NCBI GenBank assembly: GCA_947448885.1
Contig: CANFPJ010000001.1
Coordinates: forward strand, 49,444 to 113,443
DNA: 64,000 nucleotides
From: Comamonadaceae bacterium
Lineage (GTDB): Bacteria > Pseudomonadota > Gammaproteobacteria > Burkholderiales > Burkholderiaceae_C
Reading direction: 5' to 3'
Numbering within the stretch: the stretch's first letter is position 1; every line of letters starts with the position of its first letter. Shown piece by piece: positions 17,982 through 27,509 of this stretch. A program made the position numbers and the translations under genes. Below the pieces are notes generated by a model that ran no database searches, had not been told where the DNA came from, and worked only from the letters and a program-made list of their open reading frames with translations.

Positions 17982-19898
17982 ATGACAAAAAGTGGAGATA
18001 TGCCCGTGGAAAATTACGCCCATTTTTACCAAAAATCATTGAGCCAACCTGAGGAATTTTGGCGTCAGCAAAGCCTGCTGATTGATTGGAAAACAGCACC
18101 GAAAGAGATTCTCAATTATCAAAATCCTCCGTTCGCGCAATGGTTTGCGGGTGGTACGACCAACCTTTGTCACAACGCAGTGGATCGCCACTTGCCTGCG
18201 CAGGCAAACGCACCGGCTTTGATCTTTGTGTCGACCGAGACAGAGGTCGAAAAGGTCTACAGCTTCGAACAATTGAGCGAAGAAGTTCAGAGAATGGCCG
18301 CCATCATGCAAAGCTTGGGCGTGCGCAAGGGGGACAGGGTTTTGATCTACATGCCGATGATCGCTGAAGCCGCCTTTGCCATGCTCGCGTGTGCACGCAT
18401 TGGCGCCATACACACCGTGGTTTTTGGTGGTTTTGCTTCGCATGCGTTGGCCAATCGGATTGATGATGCCACGCCACGCTTGATCATCAGTGCAGATGCG
18501 GGGTCACGTGGTGGCAAGTTGGTTCCATACAAGCCCTTGTTGGACGAGGCCATTTCTTTGAGCCACCATCAACCCGAAGCCGTTTTGATGGTCAATCGGG
18601 GGCTGGTCACTTACAGTGTCCATCCGGCGCGTGACCATGATTACCAAGGTTTGCGGCAAATCCACTTGCAGGCAAAAATCGATTGCGTCTGGGTGGACAG
18701 CACGCACCCCAGCTATACCCTCTACACCTCGGGTACTACCGGAAAACCCAAGGGGGTTCAGCGTGACACGGGCGGGTATGCGGTGGCGCTGGCGGCCAGC
18801 ATGAAGCATATTTTCAATGCCAAAGCGGGAGAAACTTATTTTTCGACCAGTGACATTGGCTGGGTGGTTGGGCACAGTTACATCATTTATGGGCCCTTGA
18901 TGGCCGGCATGGCGACTGTCATGTACGAGGGGTTGCCCATTCGACCAGATGGTGGCATTTGGTGGAAATTGGTTGAAAAATACAAAGTCAACATCATGTC
19001 CAGTGCGCCGACCGCGGTGCGCGTGTTAAAAAAACAAGACCCTGCTTTCTTGTCCCAATATGACCTGTCCAGTTTGCGTGCGCTTTATTTGGCGGGCGAA
19101 CCCTTGGATGAACCAACCGCCCAGTGGATTTCAACCAGTTTGGGCAAACCCATCATTGACAATTACTGGCAAACCGAAACGGGTTGGCCCATTCTCACGG
19201 TGCCGCATGGTGTCGAAAAGTTGCCCACCAAGTTTGGCAGCCCAGGTGTGCCCATGTATGGCTACAACATCAAACTGTTTGATGAAAACACCGGGCAAGA
19301 ACTGCATGGCGCCGGTCAAAAGGGCGTTGTTGCCATTGAGGGCCCATTGCCACCGGGGTGCATGCAAACCGTGTGGCAAGACGATGAGCGCTTTGTCAAA
19401 ACCTATTGGACCCATGTGCCTGGAAAACAGGTCTACTCCACCTTCGATTGGGGGATTCGAGATGAGGACGGCTACTATTTCATTTTGGGAAGAACCGACG
19501 ATGTGATCAATGTTGCCGGCCATCGATTGGGCACCCGGGAAATTGAGGAAAGCATTTCCAGTCACCCGAATGTGTCTGAAGTGGCTGTAGTGGGGGTGGC
19601 TGATTCCCTGAAAGGGCAAGTGGCCATGGGATTTGTCATTCCGAAAAACGCAGATGGACTCCAAGATGCCCCTTCAAAGTTGAGTTTTGAGGGAGAAATC
19701 ATGAAACTGGTGGACGCCCAATTGGGTGCCGTGGCCAGACCCGCGCGAGTTTTTGTGGTGTCGGCCTTGCCCAAAACCCGCAGCGGGAAATTGTTGCGCC
19801 GAGCGATACAAGCCGTTTGCGAAAAACGTGACCCGGGTGATTTGACCACCATGGAAGACCCCGGCGCTTTGGAGCAGGTCAAGCAGCAAGTGGGTTAA
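17982..19898 (+). CDS. prpE: Propionyl-CoA synthetase / acyl-CoA synthetase (AMP-forming)
   Basis: YTSGTTGKPKGVQRDTGGYAVAL (AMP-binding motif), GWVVGHSYIIYGPL, TRSGKLLRRAIQ; alternative in-frame start at 18000. Confidence 0.9.
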   Translation: MTKSGDMPVENYAHFYQKSLSQPEEFWRQQSLLIDWKTAPKEILNYQNPPFAQWFAGGTTNLCHNAVDRHLPAQANAPALIFVSTETEVEKVYSFEQLSEEVQRMAAIMQSLGVRKGDRVLIYMPMIAEAAFAMLACARIGAIHTVVFGGFASHALANRIDDATPRLIISADAGSRGGKLVPYKPLLDEAISLSHHQPEAVLMVNRGLVTYSVHPARDHDYQGLRQIHLQAKIDCVWVDSTHPSYTLYTSGTTGKPKGVQRDTGGYAVALAASMKHIFNAKAGETYFSTSDIGWVVGHSYIIYGPLMAGMATVMYEGLPIRPDGGIWWKLVEKYKVNIMSSAPTAVRVLKKQDPAFLSQYDLSSLRALYLAGEPLDEPTAQWISTSLGKPIIDNYWQTETGWPILTVPHGVEKLPTKFGSPGVPMYGYNIKLFDENTGQELHGAGQKGVVAIEGPLPPGCMQTVWQDDERFVKTYWTHVPGKQVYSTFDWGIRDEDGYYFILGRTDDVINVAGHRLGTREIEESISSHPNVSEVAVVGVADSLKGQVAMGFVIPKNADGLQDAPSKLSFEGEIMKLVDAQLGAVARPARVFVVSALPKTRSGKLLRRAIQAVCEKRDPGDLTTMEDPGALEQVKQQVG

Positions 19899-20075
19899 AC
19901 ACCTGGGCAGTCAAATGCGGTCATGGCCAGGGTGGGCCACAAAATCAATGGCACAATACCTCTTGTACGAAGGCCCTTCCCAGCCACAGTCGCATCCGCC
20001 AATCGGTTTAGCCGTGTCGCGGAAGGTTTTTTTCAACCAGCTTATGCGCCCTCAAGGGGTGCGGAGGTCAGCGAA

Positions 20076-22955
20076 ATGAGTGATCCATCTCAAGGCGGCG
20101 CATCCGTCTACCAATCATATTCAGGCAACACCTACCTTTTTGGTGGCAATGCCCCGTACGTCGAAGAGATGTACGAAAACTACCTCACCAACCCCGGCAG
20201 CGTTCCTGACTCCTGGCGCTCATATTTTGACGCTTTGCAACATGTGAATGCGGTTGATGGCAGCCAAGCCAAAGATGTGGCGCATTTGCCCGTGGTCAAT
20301 GCTTTTGCAGAGCGTGCCAAAGCGGGCGGCACGCGTGTGGTCATGGCCAGCAATGATCTGGAGATGGGACGCAAACGCACGGCAGCCCAGCAGTTGATCG
20401 CCGCGTATCGAAATGTGGGTCAACGGTGGGCCAACTTGGACCCTTTGCAGCGCACAGAGCGCCCGAATATTCCAGAACTGGAGCCATCCTTTTATGGCTT
20501 TTCAGATGCTGATCAAGAAACGATTTTTGACACCAGCAATACATTCTTCGGACGCGATCGGATGAGTCTGCGTGAATTGATCAATTCATTGCGTGAAACC
20601 TATTGCGGGACGTTGGGCCCAGAGTACATGTACACCTCCGACATGGCTCAAAAACGCTGGTGGCAGCAAAAGCTGGAGAGTATTCGCAGCAAGCCCAATT
20701 TCACGGCGGAAAAAAAGAAACACATCCTTGATCGACTGACGGCCGCTGAGGGCTTGGAGAGGTTTTTACACACCAAGTACGTGGGCCAAAAACGCTTTTC
20801 CCTCGAGGGTGGGGAAAGCTTTATTGCTGCCATGGATGAGTTGATCCAAGGTGCAGGTGCATTGGGTGTCCAAGAAGTGGTGATCGGCATGGCCCACCGG
20901 GGCCGTTTGAATGTGCTGGTCAACACCATGGGCAAGTTGCCCAAAGACCTGTTTGCCGAGTTTGATCACACAGCCCCGGAGGAGTTGCCCTCTGGCGATG
21001 TGAAATACCACCAAGGCTTTAGTTCGGATGTGACCACCCCTGGTGGCCCTGTGCATCTTTCCTTGGCCTTCAACCCATCGCATTTGGAAATTGTCAATCC
21101 CGTGGTGGAGGGGTCTGTTCGTGCGCGAATGGACCGACGCGGAGACCCCAAAGGTGACCAAGTGCTGCCGGTGTTGGTGCATGGTGATGCTGCTTTTGGT
21201 GGCCAAGGCGTCAACCAAGAAACCTTGGCGTTGGCCCAAACCCGCGGCTACACCACCGGTGGAACCGTTCACATCATCATCAACAACCAAATTGGCTTCA
21301 CCACCTCCGACCCCAGAGACATGCGCTCTTCGGTGTTTTGCACCGACATCGTCAAAATGGTGGAAGCCCCTGTGCTGCACGTCAACGGGGACGACCCGGA
21401 AGCGGTAGTGTTGGCCACCCAGTTGGCCCTTGAGTTTCGAATGACTTTCCGTCAGGATGTCGTGGTCGACATCACTTGCTTCAGAAAGCTGGGCCACAAC
21501 GAACAAGACACACCCAGCCTGACCCAGCCCTTGATGTACAAAAAAATATCAGCGCATCCAGGCACCAGAAAACATTATGCCGACAAATTGGCGACCCAAG
21601 GCTTGGGCAGTCAATTGGGTGACGACATGGTCAAAGCCTTTCGCCAAGCTTTGGATGAAGGCCGTCACACCTCAGATCCCGTTCTCACCAATTTCAAAAC
21701 CAAATTCACCGTCGATTGGTCGCCTTATTTGGGAAAAAAATGGACCGATACGGGTGATACCGCCATTCCTTTGGCCGAGTGGAAGCGCTTGGCTGAAAAA
21801 ATCACCACCTTGCCAGCCTCCATCACCGCGCACCAGTTGGTCAAAAAAGTTTATGACGACCGTGCCGCCATGGGTCGAGGCGATATTCCCGTCGATTGGG
21901 GCATGGGCGAACACATGGCTTTTGCCTCTTTGGTGTCCTCGGGTTACCCCATCCGCTTGTCGGGTGAAGACTCGGGCCGCGGGACGTTCACGCACCGGCA
22001 TGCCGTGGTCCACGATCAAAGCCGGGAAAAATGGGACACGGGCACCTATGTCCCATTGCAAAACGTCAGTGAAAATCAGGCTCCTTTTGTGGTGATTGAT
22101 TCCATTCTTTCGGAAGAAGCCGTATTGGGTTTTGAGTACGGCTATGCATCCAACGACCCCAATACTTTGGTGATTTGGGAGGCTCAGTTTGGTGACTTTG
22201 CCAATGGAGCTCAAGTGGTGATTGACCAGTTCATTGCCTCTGGTGAAGTGAAGTGGGGCCGTGTGAATGGCATCACTTTGATGCTGCCCCATGGGTATGA
22301 AGGCCAAGGGCCAGAGCACAGCTCGGCACGGGTGGAGCGCTTCATGCAATTGGCCGCAGACACCAATATGCAAATCGTGCAACCGACCACAGCCAGTCAA
22401 ATCTTTCATGTGCTGAGGCGACAAATGGTGCGCAATTTGCGCAAGCCCTTGATCATCTTCACGCCCAAATCTTTGTTGCGAAACAAAGACGCTGCCTCTC
22501 CCGTTTCAGAGTTCACCAAGGGTGGATTTCAAACCATCATTCCTGAAAATGCTCCGCTCAAAAACGACAAAGTGAAAAGGATTTTGGTGTGCTCTGGCAA
22601 GGTGTACTACGACCTGGCCAAGAAGCGTGAAGAAAAAGGGCATGAAGACACGGCCATCCTGCGTTTAGAGCAGTTGTACCCCTTTCCTCACAAAGCTTTT
22701 GCCAACGAATTGAAGAAATACCCCCACGCGGCAGAGATTGTTTGGTGTCAAGATGAGCCGCAAAACCAAGGCGCGTGGTTTTTCATTCAACACAACATCC
22801 ACGAAAACATGCTGGAAGGTCAAAAGCTGGGTTACGCAGGCCGCACGGCCTCAGCCTCGCCCGCTGTCGGCTACTCGCACTTGCATCAAGACCAACAGCG
22901 GGCCTTGGTGGATGCGGCTTTTGCCAAGCTCAAGGGCTTTGTCCTCACCAAATGA
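20076..22955 (+). CDS. sucA: 2-oxoglutarate dehydrogenase E1 component
   Basis: YLFGGNAPYVEEMYENYLTNPGSVPDSWRSYF; FSLEGGESFIAAMDEL; GMAHRGRLNVLVN; HGDAAFGGQGVNQET; start at 20076 chosen over longest ORF. Confidence 0.97.
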   Translation: MSDPSQGGASVYQSYSGNTYLFGGNAPYVEEMYENYLTNPGSVPDSWRSYFDALQHVNAVDGSQAKDVAHLPVVNAFAERAKAGGTRVVMASNDLEMGRKRTAAQQLIAAYRNVGQRWANLDPLQRTERPNIPELEPSFYGFSDADQETIFDTSNTFFGRDRMSLRELINSLRETYCGTLGPEYMYTSDMAQKRWWQQKLESIRSKPNFTAEKKKHILDRLTAAEGLERFLHTKYVGQKRFSLEGGESFIAAMDELIQGAGALGVQEVVIGMAHRGRLNVLVNTMGKLPKDLFAEFDHTAPEELPSGDVKYHQGFSSDVTTPGGPVHLSLAFNPSHLEIVNPVVEGSVRARMDRRGDPKGDQVLPVLVHGDAAFGGQGVNQETLALAQTRGYTTGGTVHIIINNQIGFTTSDPRDMRSSVFCTDIVKMVEAPVLHVNGDDPEAVVLATQLALEFRMTFRQDVVVDITCFRKLGHNEQDTPSLTQPLMYKKISAHPGTRKHYADKLATQGLGSQLGDDMVKAFRQALDEGRHTSDPVLTNFKTKFTVDWSPYLGKKWTDTGDTAIPLAEWKRLAEKITTLPASITAHQLVKKVYDDRAAMGRGDIPVDWGMGEHMAFASLVSSGYPIRLSGEDSGRGTFTHRHAVVHDQSREKWDTGTYVPLQNVSENQAPFVVIDSILSEEAVLGFEYGYASNDPNTLVIWEAQFGDFANGAQVVIDQFIASGEVKWGRVNGITLMLPHGYEGQGPEHSSARVERFMQLAADTNMQIVQPTTASQIFHVLRRQMVRNLRKPLIIFTPKSLLRNKDAASPVSEFTKGGFQTIIPENAPLKNDKVKRILVCSGKVYYDLAKKREEKGHEDTAILRLEQLYPFPHKAFANELKKYPHAAEIVWCQDEPQNQGAWFFIQHNIHENMLEGQKLGYAGRTASASPAVGYSHLHQDQQRALVDAAFAKLKGFVLTK

Positions 22956-23009
22956 AATCTGGCGTGTGCCCCTTGTGGGCCTGCCCAACAACAATTCTAG
23001 GAAAAACAC

Positions 23010-24266
23010 ATGTCGATCGTTGAAGTAAAAGTCCCGCAACTTTCAGAGTCTGTGGCTGAGGCCACGATGTTGCAATGGAAAAAAAAGGCCGGGGACACCG
23101 TTGCTGCCGATGAAATTTTGATTGAAATTGAAACCGATAAGGTCGTTTTGGAAGTGCCAGCACCCGCGGCTGGCGTTTTGTCTGAAATTTTGGTGACGGA
23201 CGGGGGCATTGTCATTGCGGATCAGTTGATTGCACGCATTGATACCGATGGAAAAATGTCCACTTCACCCGCCGCAGCTGTGGTGGCTGCTGCACCCAGC
23301 TTGGCCACGTCGGCAAAACCTTCTAGCGCACCTGTTGACGCGAGCAAAGCCCAAGTGGCCATGCCAGCTGCTGCCAAACTGATGGCGGATCATGCTTTGC
23401 CAGCGGGCTCTGTCGCTGGCAGTGGCAAAGATGGGCGGATCACCAAAGGCGATGTGTTGGGCGCGGTGGCCAGTGGCGCCAAGCCAGTGGTCGCATCACC
23501 CATTTCGACGGGGATCGTTGCGACGGCCTTGCCTCAAGTGGCCGGACCCATGGTGGACTTGGGCGATCGACCCGAACAACGGGTGCCCATGAGCCGCTTG
23601 CGGGCTCGGGTGGCAGAGCGTTTGCTGCAATCGCAATCGACCAATGCGATATTGACCACCTTCAACGAAGTCAACATGGCACCCGTGATGGAGATGAGAA
23701 AACGTTTCCAGGACAAGTTCGAAAAAGAGCATGGGGTGAAGATTGGCTTCATGAGTTTCTTTGTCAAAGCAGCTGTCCATGCTTTGAAAAAATACCCGGT
23801 TCTCAATGCCTCCGTGGACGGCAATGACATTGTTTATCACGGCTACTTTGACATTGGAATCGCCGTGGGTTCTCCCCGAGGGCTGGTGGTGCCCATCCTG
23901 CGCAATGCCGATCAAATGAGCTTTGCCGAAATTGAAAAGAAAATTTCTGAATTTGGCGCCAAAGCCCGCGATGGGAAGTTGGGGATTGAAGACATGACCG
24001 GCGGCACCTTCTCCATCAGCAATGGTGGCGTGTTTGGCTCTATGCTGTCGACGCCCATCATCAACCCACCGCAGTCGGCGATTTTGGGTGTTCATGCCAC
24101 CAAAGACAGGGCCGTTGTCGAAAACGGCCAAGTGGTGGTCCGCCCCATCAATTACTTGGCCATGTCGTATGACCACCGCATCATCGACGGCCGCGAAGCT
24201 GTCTTGGGACTGGTCGCCATGAAGGAAGCGTTGGAAGACCCAGCACGTTTGCTGTTTGACATTTAA
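23010..24266 (+). CDS. sucB: 2-oxoglutarate dehydrogenase E2 (dihydrolipoyllysine succinyltransferase)
   Basis: Lipoyl domain [19 protein letters not shown]-terminal [17 protein letters not shown]. Confidence 0.97.
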   Translation: MSIVEVKVPQLSESVAEATMLQWKKKAGDTVAADEILIEIETDKVVLEVPAPAAGVLSEILVTDGGIVIADQLIARIDTDGKMSTSPAAAVVAAAPSLATSAKPSSAPVDASKAQVAMPAAAKLMADHALPAGSVAGSGKDGRITKGDVLGAVASGAKPVVASPISTGIVATALPQVAGPMVDLGDRPEQRVPMSRLRARVAERLLQSQSTNAILTTFNEVNMAPVMEMRKRFQDKFEKEHGVKIGFMSFFVKAAVHALKKYPVLNASVDGNDIVYHGYFDIGIAVGSPRGLVVPILRNADQMSFAEIEKKISEFGAKARDGKLGIEDMTGGTFSISNGGVFGSMLSTPIINPPQSAILGVHATKDRAVVENGQVVVRPINYLAMSYDHRIIDGREAVLGLVAMKEALEDPARLLFDI

Positions 24267-24278
24267 AGAAAGCAGCAC

Positions 24279-25706
24279 ATGAGCAAATCATTTGACGTCA
24301 TCGTCATCGGCGCGGGACCTGGTGGCTACATCGCTGCCATCCGCGCTGCCCAGTTGGGCTTTCAAGTCGCTTGTATCGATGAATGGCAAAACGCCGCCGG
24401 TGGCCCAGCCCCTGGCGGCACCTGCACCAACGTGGGTTGCATTCCCTCCAAAGCCTTGCTGCAGTCGTCTGAGCATTTCGACCACGCCAACCACCACTTT
24501 GCCGAACATGGCATCACAGCCACCGGCGTGAAGATGGACGTGACGCAAATGCTCAAGCGCAAAGACACCGTGGTCAAGCAAAACAACGACGGCATTTTGT
24601 TTTTGTTCAAGAAAAACAAGGTCACGTTTTTTCATGGACGCGGTGCTTTCGCCAGCAAATCCGATGCAGGTTATGAAATCAAGGTGTCTGGCAAAACCGA
24701 AGAGTCCCTGACCGCCAAGCACGTCATCATCGCCACCGGCTCCAGTGCGCGTGCCTTGCCTGGTACGCCGTTTGACGAGGTCAATGTGCTGTCCAACGAC
24801 GGTGCTTTGCGCGTGGGCGCGGTGCCTAAAAAATTAGCCCTCATCGGTTCAGGCGTGATTGGCTTGGAGATGGGCTCGGTCTGGCGCCGCTTGGGTGCGG
24901 AGGTCACTATTCTTGAAGGCCTGCCCACATTCTTGGGCGCGGTGGACGAACAAATCGCCAAGGAAGCCAAGAAAGCATTCGACAAGCAGGGCTTGAAAAT
25001 CGAACTGGGTGTCAAGGTCGGCGAGATCGTCAATGGCAAAAAAGGTGTGACGGTCAATTACACCAACGCCAAAGGCGAAGCCGTGAAGTTAGACGCAGAC
25101 AAACTCATTGTCAGCATTGGCCGTGTGCCCAACACCACTGGCTTGCACCCTGATGCAGTCGGTTTGGTGCTTGATGAACGTGGTGCCATCGTGGTGGACG
25201 CCGACTGCAAAACCAATTTGCCCGGTGTGTGGGCGGTGGGTGACGTGGTGCGTGGCCCCATGCTGGCCCACAAAGCCGAGGAAGAGGGCGTGGCGGTGGC
25301 TGAGCGCATTGCCGGTCAACACGGGCATGTGAACTTCAACACCATCCCATGGGTGATTTACACCAGCCCCGAGATCGCTTGGGTGGGTCGCACCGAGCAG
25401 CAACTCAAGGCCGATGGTGTGGCTTACAAAGCGGGCACCTTCCCGTTCTTGGCCAATGGCCGTGCCCGTGCCTTGGGCGACACCACCGGCATGGTGAAGT
25501 TTTTGGCGGACGCCACGACCGATGAAATCTTGGGTGTGCACATGGTCGGCCCGCAGGTGTCAGAGTTGATTTCCGAAGCTGTTGTGGCGATGGAATTCAA
25601 AGCCAGTGCCGAAGACATCGCCCGCATTTGCCATGCCCACCCGTCTTTGAGCGAGGCCACCAAAGAAGCCGCTTTGGCGGTGGATAAGAGGACGCTTAAT
25701 TTTTAA
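24279..25706 (+). CDS. lpdA: Dihydrolipoyl dehydrogenase (E3)
   Basis: [49 protein letters not shown]. Confidence 0.97.
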   Translation: MSKSFDVIVIGAGPGGYIAAIRAAQLGFQVACIDEWQNAAGGPAPGGTCTNVGCIPSKALLQSSEHFDHANHHFAEHGITATGVKMDVTQMLKRKDTVVKQNNDGILFLFKKNKVTFFHGRGAFASKSDAGYEIKVSGKTEESLTAKHVIIATGSSARALPGTPFDEVNVLSNDGALRVGAVPKKLALIGSGVIGLEMGSVWRRLGAEVTILEGLPTFLGAVDEQIAKEAKKAFDKQGLKIELGVKVGEIVNGKKGVTVNYTNAKGEAVKLDADKLIVSIGRVPNTTGLHPDAVGLVLDERGAIVVDADCKTNLPGVWAVGDVVRGPMLAHKAEEEGVAVAERIAGQHGHVNFNTIPWVIYTSPEIAWVGRTEQQLKADGVAYKAGTFPFLANGRARALGDTTGMVKFLADATTDEILGVHMVGPQVSELISEAVVAMEFKASAEDIARICHAHPSLSEATKEAALAVDKRTLNF

Positions 25707-25730
25707 CAAAATTTTTTGGCTCAGATCTAG

Positions 25731-25758
25731 ACCCGTCGAACTTGGCGGGTTTTTTTTT
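25731..25758 (+). terminator. Rho-independent terminator downstream of sucA-sucB-lpdA
   Basis: ACCCGTC-gaactt-GGCGGGT stem-loop (7 bp with one G-T pair) followed by a T tract (TTTTTTTT). Confidence 0.88.
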
Positions 25759-25834
25759 GAGCCAACTGGGTGCCAGATTGGCGCTTGTCTAAATTTGAAA
25801 TCGATCACAGCCCAAGGCACAATCGGAACCACTC

Positions 25835-26932
25835 ATGTCTGTTCATCAAATTTACCTTCAAGAATTGGCCAAACGCGGTCATGTGAGTGATCCCGCACAA
25901 CTGCGTGCGGTGGCCGCTTTGGATCGTTGCGCCAACGATTGGGCGTTGTACAAAAAAAAACGATCCAATCCGTTTAAGAAACTGATCAGTCGGCCCGAGA
26001 TTCCAAGGGGCGTTTACATGTATGGGGGTGTTGGGCGTGGAAAAAGCTTCCTCATGGATTGCTTTTTCAATGCGGTCCCCATAGAACGCAAGACGCGTTT
26101 GCATTTCCACGAATTCATGCGTGAAGTGCACCGTGAATTGCATGAATTGCAAGGCACGATCAACCCATTGGATGAGTTGGGAAAAAGAATGTCCCAGCGT
26201 TTCAAGTTGATTTGCTTTGATGAATTTCATGTGGCCGACATCACCGACGCCATGATCTTGCATCGCTTATTGGATGCCATGTTCACCCACGGCGTGGGAT
26301 TCGTCACCACTTCCAATTTCAAACCCAATGATTTGTACCCTGATGGTTTGCACCGCGATCGCATCCTGCCTGCAATTGATCTGCTGAATGAAAAGTTGGA
26401 AGTGGTTCACATGGACAATGGGACGGATTACAGGCAGCAAACCTTGGAACAAGCGAATCTTTATCACACGCCATTGGCTCAAAGTGTGACCCTGGCCATG
26501 TCAGACACATTTGAACGATTGGCAGAATGTGCAGACCAAGACCCTGTGTTGCGCATTGAATCCAGAGATGTTCGCGCCTTGCGACGGGCTGGGGGGGTGG
26601 CGTGGTTTGACTTCAAAACCTTGTGCGGTGGCGCTCGTTCACAAAATGATTATTTGGAGTTGGCATCTCAATTTCACACCATCTTTCTGAGTGATGTGCC
26701 TCAGATGCCCATGCGAATGGCCTCTGAGGCCCGGCGCTTCACTTGGTTGATCGATGTTTTATACGATCGGCGTGTCAAGCTGATCATCTCAGCCGAAGTG
26801 GCACCAGAGTTTTTGTACCTCGAGGGCCCCCTGTCGCATGAGTTTCCCCGAACCGTTTCGAGGCTACAGGAAATGCAATCCACCGAGTACTTGGCCATGG
26901 AGAGGCGCCTGGTGGACACGGCGCTCACATGA
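25835..26932 (+). CDS. zapE: Cell division protein ZapE (AFG1-like ATPase)
   Basis: GVYMYGGVGRGKSFLMDCFF Walker A; RLHFHEFMREVH; ICFDEFHVADITDAMIL. Confidence 0.93.
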   Translation: MSVHQIYLQELAKRGHVSDPAQLRAVAALDRCANDWALYKKKRSNPFKKLISRPEIPRGVYMYGGVGRGKSFLMDCFFNAVPIERKTRLHFHEFMREVHRELHELQGTINPLDELGKRMSQRFKLICFDEFHVADITDAMILHRLLDAMFTHGVGFVTTSNFKPNDLYPDGLHRDRILPAIDLLNEKLEVVHMDNGTDYRQQTLEQANLYHTPLAQSVTLAMSDTFERLAECADQDPVLRIESRDVRALRRAGGVAWFDFKTLCGGARSQNDYLELASQFHTIFLSDVPQMPMRMASEARRFTWLIDVLYDRRVKLIISAEVAPEFLYLEGPLSHEFPRTVSRLQEMQSTEYLAMERRLVDTALT

Positions 26933-26942
26933 GGACATGGAC

Positions 26943-27509
26943 ATGAAGCAAGCCTTCAGAGTCTGTTGGGGGAGTATCTGTCTGGCCCTGTGCTGGCCGT
27001 TTGGGGTTTGTGGTCAAGCACCCCTCGAGCAGCCTGCTGATTTTTCAGGGCAAAGACGAGCCGCGCAGGGAAAATATGAAAAATCCGTGCGGTTGTGTCA
27101 TCAGAAATTTGCGGTATCTGATTGCAAACAGAATGCGTTGTCCGTGCTCAACGCTGAATTGAACCTCTTGAAAAAAAGCGAAGAGGAAAAATGGCAGTCG
27201 GCGCGAGCCCAAAGTGCTCAGGAAAAAATTCAAAGCTTAACCATGAAGTCACCCGCACTTCCCAAAATTGATGTGAATGCGGGGTCTGAAAAACCTTTGG
27301 TTGAGATGAAGTCACCCATACCAGCCAAAAAGACAGTGGCTTCAGAAAATGCTTTGGGACCAAAGCTCCAGTCGGTACCCGGCGAACAAGCCCAGCGCAA
27401 AAGGTTCGAAGAAAAGCAAATGCGAGCCCAGCAACACCGCGATGCGCATGAGAAGCGGTGGGCGGACAAAAAAGGTGTGATGGCTGCTGAAAACGTTTCA
27501 ACGCCATGA
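26943..27509 (+). CDS. Hypothetical secreted coiled-coil-rich protein
   Basis: Signal-peptide-like MKQAFRVCWGSICLALCWPFGVCGQ followed by a charged Lys/Glu/Gln-rich region; no family recognised. Alternative start 26937. Confidence 0.55.
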   Translation: MKQAFRVCWGSICLALCWPFGVCGQAPLEQPADFSGQRRAAQGKYEKSVRLCHQKFAVSDCKQNALSVLNAELNLLKKSEEEKWQSARAQSAQEKIQSLTMKSPALPKIDVNAGSEKPLVEMKSPIPAKKTVASENALGPKLQSVPGEQAQRKRFEEKQMRAQQHRDAHEKRWADKKGVMAAENVSTP

